From positions 131,338,385-131,402,384 of the forward strand of contig NC_079487.1 of the NCBI RefSeq assembly GCF_020520425.1: a stretch of DNA of 64,000 nt, read 5' to 3'. Below the pieces are notes generated by a model that saw nothing but the letters and a program-made list of their open reading frames with translations, did not search any database and was not told the origin of the DNA. The position numbers and the translations under genes were made by a program. The stretch is from Spinacia oleracea. Its lineage: Eukaryota > Streptophyta > Magnoliopsida > Caryophyllales > Amaranthaceae. Positions 54,677 through 64,000 of the stretch are shown one piece after another; the first letter of the stretch is position 1; each line of letters starts with the position of its first letter.

Positions 54677-57013
54677 TTAAATGTCTCCGTAGACAAAATC
54701 TTCAACAACATTACCAAACCCATAATCATCATTCGGTCCTTGGTCAGACTTTAAAGCCCGATCAACATTTTCTTGGTCCCAAACACGAAGGCGGCATGCA
54801 TTGGGTATTAAGTTTAGGTTAGCCCTTGACGAAGCAAGTCTATCGATGTAGATAATCTGATCAAGACAAACTGTATATGTTAAAAATTTACATGCATATA
54901 CGCTTGATAATAACAAATAACGTTATAAAGTAAATGTACTTACGAGCAAGAGTAGAGTACAACCCCCATAGCCCTCCTTCGAGGCATTGAATTTCTTTCC
55001 GTATTTCACAAGCCAGTCCAACACATATCGTGCCCAGTTATAATCAGATGATTCACTAGCAAGTGATACGACACTCGCAAGCAAAGGGCTTATCCATCCA
55101 CACTTTTGTGTTGGACATAAAATGGTACCAAGTGCGTATAATAAGAAGTGCATTTGAAATGTCTTCTTATTAGGTGTCTCACCAACGATTTTTCCACATA
55201 CCTCAGACTCTTTAATAGCTCCGTATATCGTATTCTCCTTGTACATCTTCTTAATGTTAAGAGCGACACTCTTGCATGAGTAACTTGGGTGGAATAGATG
55301 GTCACCATACTGTAATCCTAAGACCCGACCTACCATTTCTTCATCTATCCTCACTTTGTAGTTATCCCTTATTTTAAGTTCTAACGTGTTGGGATCAAAC
55401 CTAGAAGTAATCCAATAACCAAATCGGGGATCAATGTTACCGATCCTCATAAACAAATTAAAGTTCCTCGAAACCCATATCTACAACCCACTTTTTTTGT
55501 GTATGTGTTAAATTTGCAACAAGAGTTGCAAATTGAGAAACAGCACATCCCATTCCAAGAATCTGAAAAGATGAAAATGTTCTTAGTAGGAGTAGTATTA
55601 TTAGCTACACTGATAGCAATCATCATGATTCATGACCAAATAAAGTTGTATATTGCACTACATTAATTTTATGTTGTTTACGAAACATAATCGTTAGTAC
55701 GGAGTATATAATTAATGTAGCCAACAATAGGGTCAAAGTGATTTATGTGAATAGTGCAAAAAGTCAAACTAGGTCGAGTATTAAGGATTTAAGGGACGGA
55801 GGGAGTATGTCATACCATACCTTCTGGATACATTGACCATCACTGATATTATCCCTATTCTGTTGACTGTTACCCCTAACTTCGATTGTTCTTGATCTGG
55901 TACACTGCATATTAAAAGTAACTCAATTCAGAAATAAACACAATTCACAGTTTTGTAAAAGGGATCATTTTACAATTAGCTCATGTAACTCAATTTTATT
56001 AATATGCAAATATATTGAAATATAATAATAAGCTTTTTCGATTGTACCATTTGTGCCACTTCAGTATGTGTTGTAGTTGATATCCCAACCATGTTTTCAC
56101 TCTCATGTACCTCTTGTGAAACGACATGCACCCTCTGATTATCATCAACCCCTTCTTTATTCAACTCATCAGGTTTCGAAGATTTAGCCTGAGAGATTTC
56201 ACATTAACTTCAAACACAAGTCTCACAAACAAATTAATGAGGAAGTAAAAACCCATATAAGATATGTATTACTACTAATTAAATACATATCTGCCAACAA
56301 AAAGACAAAATAGGGAAAAGACAAACACTAAACGACAGAGTACTAAAGGACAAACACATCAATCAAGTTGTGTTTTTATGTGAAAAATGGAGATTTTATG
56401 TCTCTGATATGTTTTTGCTAATACATCTCTGAGTGCCGCCTCACCGTTCTCCAAACAATATGTTATATAGCACTATAGCAGAGAACAGAGAATAGTATAA
56501 TTTACCTCTCTTGGTTTTGGTTGACTTATCCGAACTTTGCTAGGACGTAAGTTGACCTTTAACATTTCAGTTGGTGGTTTGGTTGGAACTCCAACTATGT
56601 TTTCTTTATCCTTCCGATCAAGCCACGGAGGTCGTGAAAAGGGTTTTCCAATTGGGTACTCCTTACCATACAGCACATCACGCACAACCTATATATTGTG
56701 TAATTACAAATTATTTTTTACATACACTTCAACGTATGTATATAAAATAATAAGTTGGTTGTACGTTGGATTACCTGCGCGTGGCCAAAATTTCCATCAG
56801 GTCCCTTATCCTGCGCAATAACAGACTCCACGTCGTCTGTGTTCCAAGCTTCAAGTCGTGGCTTATCTGTTTTCCAACCCTTTGGAGTTTTTTTGTACTT
56901 AATCCTGTCTAGATATGCAATCTACAAAAGATGCAACCATGCATTGAAGATGGTCACCAACAACACTTACTAAATTTGCAAGTAAGCAACTAATTTTTTA
57001 AAAAAATATCATA

Positions 57014-57272
57014 ATTCCTCCGATTTTTAATACTTGCAACGTTTGAGATTTTTACACTATTCACATATTCTATTTTGACAATTGTTGGTAATTTATACGT
57101 AAGATAAAACATAGGCATGTGGGATCTTGTTAGATTTGTCTTAATGTGTATTTTCAAAATATAAATTTTTTATATTTTTTGCTTAAAAAGAATTAAAGAT
57201 AATAATGATCAAAGTTTTGCATTGACATGCGTGAAAGTAACCAACGTTGCAAGTAAAAATGAATAGAGGAAG
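57014..57272. mobile_element. Stowaway-like MITE, family member 4, in an intron of the AT-hook gene
   Basis: Degenerate ends ATTCCTCCGATTTTTA and TGAATAGAGGAAG. The interior 'tgggatcttgttagatttgt' ties it to the copies at 47805, 50244 and 51382. It lies between exons 57877-57295 and 56921-56775. Confidence 0.65.
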
Positions 57273-58251
57273 TATATTAGAGAGTAAAACTTACCAACAA
57301 AACAAATGCAGATGGTTTTCCGGGCTCTTTACCACGCCCCGTCATCCATTCATATACGAAACCACACCAATTCCACTCAAATGGGTCAGTGATGTAGTCT
57401 GATTTGAGTAAGGGCAACAACTTAGGTGAAATTGTACTTGTTCATGCAAAACAGGCTTCCTAAAGTGAGGAGTATGAAATGCCTTAAAAACCAAAATCGG
57501 TTTTCCTCTATACAACACTTGTTGTATACATCAATGTAATTAATTCCCGTCCTAGTGTCATACACATTCTCAAACTCGTCAATTTCCTCATCATCTAATT
57601 TCAATGATTTGAAATCTTGGTCCCTTTGCGGAATTCCAGTTATCCAAGAGATCATATTCTCGTCTATTTCAACCTCATAATCGTCACGTATGCGCAACAC
57701 TTGTCTCTTCCAATCCCATCTCCCCTCTAGCCAAGACATAAAATGCCTGTCTACCTTGGTAATTTTTAGATCTAATATGGGCCCAAAACCCGCCCACTGA
57801 ACCCAGTTTCTTCGTACGGGGCACAATGTTTCAACCATTTCTGTCACAAGAAAAGGATACAACCTCAACGAAGTATGCTGCATTCCACATGTCAAAACAG
57901 AATACATTTAACAATTATTAACAAAATATTATAGAATATGAAAGTGTTGTTGTCAGTTTTAAATACCTGCTTATGTGCCTTACTTTGACCCTCTTTCAGA
58001 GGAGGCCTTCCCGGTCCTCCCGGAACCCATTTTCCAGCCGGCTTCTTCCTAACCGCTCTTTCGGCTTCAGTTAACTTAGGCCTCCCCCGCTTTCTCCTAG
58101 GGGGGTTGTTATCCACTATGTGGGACAATTTCTGTGTTGTGTTGGTTGGGTTGTTAGGAGGAATGTGAGACTCCATCTTCGGACTCTGAGAATCACTTAC
58201 TGAGTTTAAGTTATGATCATTACTTTTCTGGAAGGCATCATTCTGTTGCAA

Positions 58252-59582
58252 TGTATTTCTTAATTAGTATAAACATATCGAAGGCGCATAAAACCGTGTT
58301 CGATCCCCCGCAGCAAACATATCGAACACGTAATAAAGTAAATAAATTACTCGAACACAACAATATTAAGAGTAAATCAGTCAAATTGTAAGCAATAATA
58401 AGGGGAGACTCTTATTTAGGGCTCGTAATCTTTCTCCTATGCCACCTAAATACAAACTCAAAATAAGAGTCTCTTCCAAAAAATTGCAGACATGAACTAA
58501 CTCTTTAACACTACCTCTTATTCTCTTTTACCCTAACTTTTTTATTTTATTTTCATGCAAAAAAATAACTGATATAGCACTTGCTCTTATTTGTAAGAGC
58601 TAGCTCTTATTTCAGATTTTTATCTTACAAACTCTAAATAAGTCTCTCATTTCTCACCTAAAAGCTAGCTCATTATGGCACTAGCTCTTAGTGGTCATAA
58701 CTGGTTCCGATTACGGATCTAGATTTCAGGGACTCGATACCTAGTGGGTGGTACCCAATGGGTATCCGTTGGCTCCAGTTCTAGGACCGGGTACCCAGTG
58801 GGACCAGTTCCAAAACCAGATACCCGTTACCAAACGAATACAGATAGCTCAAAAGCTATAATAACTAGTTGTTGTTTTGAGTTAAGAAGTGTAGAAAAAA
58901 TAAATAAGTAAACTTAAAAAATTGACAATTTGATAGTTTATTAGAAGAAAAAAAATCACAAGTATAAATTCAACTTTTAACTTAATTGTTAATTAAAACA
59001 AGCATGAGAAAAGTGAAGGCTAATCGGATACCGGTAACCAGTTCCACTAGTTTTAGTACTGGTTCTAAAAAAATTCGATCCGATTTGACTGATTCCGATA
59101 CCAGATCCAAAACTCAGGACCCGCATCTGATTGATACCAGCACCGGTTCCTTATTTTTTAACTGGGTACCTGGTCCCCTTCGAGGAAGTACAAATACATA
59201 TCAGATATGTATGGGCAAATACATATCAGAACAAAAGACAAAATAGGAAAAATGTCAAAAAGAAATTAAATGGTACTTTTCTAAACACAAATGGTACTTT
59301 TTTTCACAAAATGGTACTCTTTTTTACATGAATGGTACTTCCTTTTTTGTCTTTTACCTATTTATCTTTTAGTAAACGACCCCGGTCCCGTTCACCTCCA
59401 TATATATTCACGTTAGAATAAAATAAATACATAACTAACATACTCAGTAAATAACGTGTTACATACACAAATAAATAAATACCATACTCAGATTATTATA
59501 AGAAATAACTTCATTTAAACAAACTAAACTTCATGTAAAGAAATCAAATTGTTTAACTAATTAATTAAATCCTCGAAAATAC
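58252..59582. other. Long intron of the AT-hook gene
   Basis: 1.3 kb between the first two recognised exons. It contains GC-richer stretches at about 58705-58850 and 59025-59185 made of 'ggtaccc' and 'ggttcc' words in both orientations, probably one MITE with complex ends, and a short run of 'aaatggtac' repeats at 59270-59340. Confidence 0.4.
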
Positions 59583-59997
59583 CTCGGCCAGAAAAGATGC
59601 AGGTCCAGTTTCTCCTATGTCGGGCTTCTCAACAGGGTCATGTGTTCGGTTGTCAATCGTGTTGCCGATTGGAACTTCAGTTTTGCCCTCAATGTTGTCG
59701 CCGGTTGTGTCTCCAATTGGTTTTGTACTTGGATTTCCGTTCAGTTTCACAATTTCGTTGCTTCTTGGGGCTCCGATTGAGTCCTCATTCGGGTTCGAAA
59801 CCACATCTTTTAAGTCATTAAAGGCGGGGTTTTCCCTATACAAATAATCGCAATCGAGTTAAAACTGTTGTTCAAAACTTAATGTAATTCATCAAGTGAT
59901 ATAAAAATGAAGAAAATTGAAAGTGATTCCCATACATAATTAACCTCGTACATGCAAATACGAATAATTAAAATCGTTAATTGAAACACAAAGTGAT

Positions 59998-60690
59998 TGT
60001 CTACTGTTATCCCACTTTTTGGACTAACGACATAACCGTTCTAACGTTTGGTCATGTCGTGTCAGCCAGGTCATGTCGTGTCGCAGGTAAACACAGCTCC
60101 AGGGAGATACGTCCGACGTAGCATCATACAACGAGGTATAGCCGACGAAGGACAGGCGACAAAGTACAAGCAACTGAGACGCGTCCTCGAGAAACGGGCT
60201 GATGAAGATAAGTTGACCTAAAGCCCATGATAGGCAGCGCCGTCAAGCTAGCAAGAACGAGTCCAAGACTCACGCGAGAAGCGCGGAAGCAGTTGAAGGC
60301 TGAAGAGACGTGTGATGAAGATACTCCTATCTTTGTGGGATTTTCTCAACCGATTAGACCGTTGAGAATACCCTATAAAAGGACGGAGATAATGATAAGC
60401 AAGCCACGTTCACTCAAGCACCGAAACTCTTAAGTTATAAACTGTTTCATTATTCATTATTGTACTTGAGATTTTAGTTATCGATTCTCAGAAAGAAAAG
60501 CATAAACAATCATATAGAATACTTAGTGGATTGATAGCCTCATAGCTATCCGCGGTTTTTTACCTTGTTCCTGGGTTTTCCGCGTCAACACTCCTCTGTG
60601 TCGTGCCTCTTTATTTGTGTCGTTGATTCTTTGCTTAGTTAGTGTCGACCCTAGCCGAAAGTCGCCCCCATACGAATTTTGGCATAAACA
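59998..60690 (+). repeat. 5' LTR of the Gypsy element
   Basis: About 693 bp from TGTCTACTGTTATCCC to ...GGCATAAACA. A TATAAAA box lies at 60374-60380. The left edge is fixed only by the TG and by the 3' position of the primer site, because the partner LTR is outside the window. Confidence 0.75.
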
Positions 60691-60710
60691 GTTTGGCGCC
60701 GTCTGTGGGG
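60691..60710 (+). other. Primer binding site of the Gypsy element
   Basis: GTTTGGCGCCGTCTGTGGGG directly follows the LTR. The TGGCGCCGTC core is the usual primer-site sequence in plant Tat-like Gypsy elements. Confidence 0.75.
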
Positions 60711-60748
60711 ACATTAACTAGGTTTTACACAAAAGCACCCCTCTCACC

Positions 60749-62755
60749 ATGACTACTGGAGAGATGACGATCGCAGAGATGAAGGCGGCTTACGAGAAAG
60801 CCCAAGCCGAACTAGCCCAAGAGAGGGCATCCAATGAAACCCTCCAGAAAGAGCTCGAATCTGTAAAGAGCAACAAGCACCAGTCCCGCTACAAAGGTGG
60901 GAAGCCAAAAAAGCTAACGTTCGAGATGCCCGATGACTTTGAAGACGTGACCGACGATGAGGAGGAAACCCGTGAGGAAGAAGACAAAGAAGCTCCCGAT
61001 CCGGTGACCCAACGCCTGAACAAGATGGATGCACGCATGACAAAGCACTATTCCCGCCTGATGAAGTTGATGACCAGGTTCCCCGGGGCACCTACACCAG
61101 TGGAGACCGAGCCGACCGACGGATATGCCGCGTCGCCGTTCTGCGAAGCGATCGCTAGAGTGACAGTTCCGCACACACTCCGGCTCCCAACCTGGACCAC
61201 CCTGTACGACGGGACATCCGACCCCTATAGGCACGTCAACTTCTACAAGCAGCGCATGTGGCAGATCGGGATTCCGCACGACCTAGTGGAACCTGTTATG
61301 TGCAAATCATTCGGCGGCACCCTTGATGGAGCAGCTTTGGAATGGCTCACGAACGTCCCTCCCAGATCCATCTCCTGTCTGTCCGACCTCATCAACGCCT
61401 TCTATCAACAATTCGCCAGCAGTCGCCAGTTAGAAAAACAAACCAGTGATCTCTATCGGTTGGTTCAAGGGCCAACCGAGTCGGTACGCGATTATTTTAA
61501 CCGTTTTAATTGTGAAAAAATTGGTATAAAAAATTGTGATGTCAGGACTGCTATTGAGGCGTTCAAGAGAGGCCTCATCCCCAATTCGGAGCTATACCGG
61601 GAAATAACCAAATACCCCTGTGCAACTTTCGAAGAGGTGCGATCAAGGGCCACCGCCCAGATGCGAATCGAAGACGACGAGGTTATCCGAACAGCATCTC
61701 AACGATCGACGGGGGGCAGCAGCGACAGAAGATCGTACACCCCAAGGAACAACAATTGGCGACACCAACCATATGTTCGGCAAAACCAGGTACAAAGTGT
61801 CAATCAGTATTATGATACTAACAATGTTTACAGGAACGAGCGGGTCGAACACCCCAACATCTCCGACTACGGCTTCAACGTCGACATTGGAGGTGTGGTG
61901 AACGCCCTTCAAAATGTAGGTGGAACAGTCAGATGGCCCCGGAAGAACGACAGACCGGACTCCATGAAGGACATGAGCAAATGGTGCGACTTCCACCGCG
62001 ACAACGGACACACAACCGAGGAGTGCATCTCCCTCCGAAAGGAAGTCGCATACCTCCTGAAACGGGGGCATCTAAAGGAACTGTTGAGCGACAAGGGAAA
62101 AGAAACATTTTCCAAAGAGCAAACCACCCTACCCGGCCCAGCGACAAGCAGCGAGCGACCAGACCCACCACCGTTCAATAAAGTGGTAAATGTTATTTCC
62201 GGTGGTTCAGATATTTGTGGACTAACCTCTTCTGCAGCTAAAAAAATTAACAGGGGAGAATCTGAGACCGTAGAAGAGGGACAAACCGAAGACGAGGTCG
62301 CACTACACAGGTCCCTGACCGCAATGGCTATTACTTTCGACGATTCAGATTCTGTAGATACACAGCGGGAGCACCACGACGGGTTGGTAATATCGCTCCC
62401 AATAGGGAACGCATTGATCAAAAGGATACTGGTCGACAACGGAAGCTCAGCCAACGTACTGTTCTTGGAAGCACTACAAGAAATGGGATTAGAAGAGACA
62501 AACATAGTAAGGAGATCAACAGTCCTGGTAGGGTTCAGTGGAGAAGCACTACGGACGGTAGGAGAGATATCGCTGCCTACATACGCAGAAGGCGTCAACA
62601 TGATGACCAAGTTCAACGTCGTCGATTGTCCATCAGCGTACAACGTCATCCTAGGACGACCATGGATCCACAAAATGAAGGCAGTGCCATCAACATATCA
62701 CCAATCAATCAAATTTCCAACCAAGTGGGGGGTCATGGAAATCAAAGGGCAGTAA
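60749..62755 (+). CDS. Gypsy gag and protease
   Basis: 668 residues from the first ATG after the primer site. Residues about 8-50 form a coiled coil (AEMKAAYEKAQAELAQERAS). The retrotransposon gag domain spans about 125-310 (GAALEWLTNVPPRSI, SVRDYFNRFN). A zinc-finger-like C-x2-H-x4-H-x4-C, CDFHRDNGHTTEEC, lies near 412. The protease active site is DNGSS (LVDNGSSANVLFL) near 567. The frame ends at TAA after VMEIKGQ, but the same frame continues into pol. Confidence 0.92.
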   Translation: MTTGEMTIAEMKAAYEKAQAELAQERASNETLQKELESVKSNKHQSRYKGGKPKKLTFEMPDDFEDVTDDEEETREEEDKEAPDPVTQRLNKMDARMTKHYSRLMKLMTRFPGAPTPVETEPTDGYAASPFCEAIARVTVPHTLRLPTWTTLYDGTSDPYRHVNFYKQRMWQIGIPHDLVEPVMCKSFGGTLDGAALEWLTNVPPRSISCLSDLINAFYQQFASSRQLEKQTSDLYRLVQGPTESVRDYFNRFNCEKIGIKNCDVRTAIEAFKRGLIPNSELYREITKYPCATFEEVRSRATAQMRIEDDEVIRTASQRSTGGSSDRRSYTPRNNNWRHQPYVRQNQVQSVNQYYDTNNVYRNERVEHPNISDYGFNVDIGGVVNALQNVGGTVRWPRKNDRPDSMKDMSKWCDFHRDNGHTTEECISLRKEVAYLLKRGHLKELLSDKGKETFSKEQTTLPGPATSSERPDPPPFNKVVNVISGGSDICGLTSSAAKKINRGESETVEEGQTEDEVALHRSLTAMAITFDDSDSVDTQREHHDGLVISLPIGNALIKRILVDNGSSANVLFLEALQEMGLEETNIVRRSTVLVGFSGEALRTVGEISLPTYAEGVNMMTKFNVVDCPSAYNVILGRPWIHKMKAVPSTYHQSIKFPTKWGVMEIKGQ

Positions 62756-62812
62756 AGGGATGCGAAGAAATGTTACGAGACAGCACTGAAACCATCCAAG
62801 TCACCCATCTAG

Positions 62813-64000
62813 CAATTACAGCCAGGGTCGACGTCGGACGACCCCGACGACCAACAAATCGACGAGATAGTACTAGACCAGACAAAGCCAGACCAAGTCA
62901 TAAGGATCGGAGCCTCACTGCCTGACAACATCAAAAGTCAGATAGTGTCGTTTCTAAGAGAAAACTCGGACTGTTTCGCTTGGTCACACGAGGACATGAC
63001 AGGAATTAGCCCAGACGTGATTACCCACAAGCTCAACGTCGACCCCAGCTTCAGACCGGTAAAACAGAAACGACGTAAGTTCGCACCCGAAAGGAATAAA
63101 ATCATAGACGAAGAAGTACAAAACCTGATAGATTCAGGGAAGATCAGAGAGGTCAAATATCCAGACTGGTTAGCAAACGTCGTCGTCGTCAGCAAAAAGA
63201 ACGGAAAATGGAGAGTCTGCATCGACTTCACAGATATCAACAAAGCTTGCCCCAAGGACCCATTCCCTCTGCCGCACATCGACGCCCTGGTCGACGCCAC
63301 AGCCGGACACGAGCTACTCACATTCATGGACGCCTACTCAGGATACAACCAAATCCTTATGCACACAGACGACCAGGAAAAAACATCTTTTGTAACGGAT
63401 AGAGGAATTTATTGTTATAAAGTCATGCCTTTTGGTCTTAAAAATGCAGGTGCGACGTACCAAAGATTAGTCAACAAGATGTTTAAAGACCAACTCGGAG
63501 ACACAATGGAGGTATACATTGACGACATGCTGGTGAAATCGAGGAAGGCTGACGATCACGTGGAACACCTACGACAATCCTTCGACATACTAAAAAAGTA
63601 CGGTATGAAACTTAACCCGACTAAATGTTCTTTCGGAGTGTCCGCAGGAAAATTCTTAGGTTACATCGTCACCCAACGAGGAATCGAGGCCAGCCCCGAC
63701 CAAGTGCGCGCGATCATCAACATTCAATCCCCGCGGAACATAAAAGAGGTACAACGCTTGACAGGGAGAGTGGCGGCACTGAACCGTTTTATATCACGGT
63801 CGTCGGACAAGTGCCGATTATTTTACGACGTCCTACGCAAAAACAAGGGGTTTAACTGGTCCGACGACCACGAAGCAGCCCTGCAGAACCTCAAAAAATA
63901 CATGATGTCGCCGCCCCTCCTATCCAAGCCAAAAGAAGGAGAAGTCTTACAACTCTATTTAGCCGTTAGCTCGACGGCAGTGAGCGCGGTCCTAGCTCGA
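62813..64000 (+). CDS. Gypsy pol: reverse transcriptase, incomplete
   Basis: Open to the window end, same frame as gag. The RT motifs are in order: WLANVVVVSKKNGKWRVCID, FMDAYSGYNQI, MPFGLKNAGATYQRLV, the catalytic YIDDM, and KCSFGVSAGKFLGYIV. It then enters the RNase H region (YLAVSSTAVSAVLAR). It begins after a TAG at 62810-62812; between that and the gag TAA there are 18 codons in the same frame. Confidence 0.9.

Larger units (their letters stand above)
54677..59835 (-). pseudogene. AT-hook protein with a duplicated unknown domain; 5' end missing, two frameshifts
   Basis: Exons on the minus strand: about 59835-59583, 58242-57967, 57877-57295, 56921-56775, 56688-56506, 56188-56048, 55904-55821, 55562-54944, 54856-54677. 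All junctions after the first listed exon are phase 0. Exon 58242 encodes two AT-hook-like motifs, RRKRGRPKL and GPGRPPL, for binding AT-rich DNA. Unit A (57877-56506) and unit B (55562-54677) share an order: W..MGF or W..AGF, an L.IRD.Y.V.IDE block ending in G(I/L), an LLTLGS/LLYALGT block, a D..W....V..W block, then YIDR/YLDR with a D.GP..(N/D).GF/GH ending. Each unit has one extra base: near 57430 and near 55465. I do not recognise the domain; it recalls plant-mobile-domain or DUF1985-type sequences. No ATG begins the first listed exon. Confidence 0.6.
59998..64000 (+). mobile_element. Ty3/Gypsy retrotransposon, 5' part (Tat-like), cut by the window end
   Basis: The 5' LTR, primer site, gag with protease, and the first part of pol are present, on the plus strand. 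The order and the gag/protease/RT motifs identify Ty3/Gypsy, and the gag block TWTTLYDGTSDPYRHVNFY is typical of the Tat group. RNase H, integrase and the 3' LTR lie beyond 64000. Two in-frame stops separate gag from pol. Confidence 0.9.

Noticed and set aside
61643-62673. Long antisense open frames in the Gypsy gag region
   Set aside because: They are GC-biased shadows of gag; no motifs are present on that strand.

Overview
This window is nuclear DNA of a flowering plant. The evidence is: split genes with GT-AG introns, plant-specific families (a SAP/CCCH zinc-finger protein, a DUF936 protein, a COP1-interacting-protein-7-like protein, berberine-bridge-enzyme-like oxidases, a BAHD acyltransferase remnant), a nuclear tRNA-Lys, Copia and Gypsy retrotransposons, and many Stowaway, MULE and Helitron relics. 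The frequent 'tacggagt' tract is common in Caryophyllales, so a spinach or beet relative is my guess, but this is not proven.

Layout. 1-4.5 kb: a nine-exon minus-strand gene for a SAP plus CCCH zinc-finger protein. 4.7-9.2 kb: a broken RNase H fragment, a Helitron head with a tRNA-like module, nested MITEs and a 1.8 kb MULE with a 9 bp target duplication. 9.4-13.4 kb: a four-exon plus-strand gene for an AlkB-homologue dioxygenase. 14.1-18.6 kb: a decaying cluster of berberine-bridge-enzyme-like genes (one fragment, one nearly complete gene with one frameshift, one badly broken inverted copy). 19.9-23.0 kb: a four-exon DUF936 gene. 25.5 kb: tRNA-Lys(CTT). 26.5-35.5 kb: a ten-exon CIP7-like gene. 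37.9-43.4 kb: a young full-length Copia element with matching 383 bp LTRs and a GTTTC duplication; one in-frame stop separates gag from pol. 43.4-54.7 kb: gene-poor DNA with four related Stowaway-like elements, a complete 582 bp Helitron, a minisatellite and a BAHD pseudogene. 54.7-59.8 kb: an unfamiliar minus-strand AT-hook gene whose two halves repeat the same domain architecture, mostly in phase-0 exons, with one frameshift in each half. 60.0-64.0 kb: the 5' part of a Gypsy element (Tat-like), which lies just upstream of the AT-hook gene and may have cut off its promoter and first exon. The element runs off the window.

The intact host genes are the CCCH, AlkB, DUF936 and CIP7-like genes plus the tRNA. 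They are independent single genes, not an operon or pathway; the oxidase cluster is the only local gene family. Exon coordinates were read by eye from splice signals, reading phase and family resemblance. No alignment or transcript data were available.
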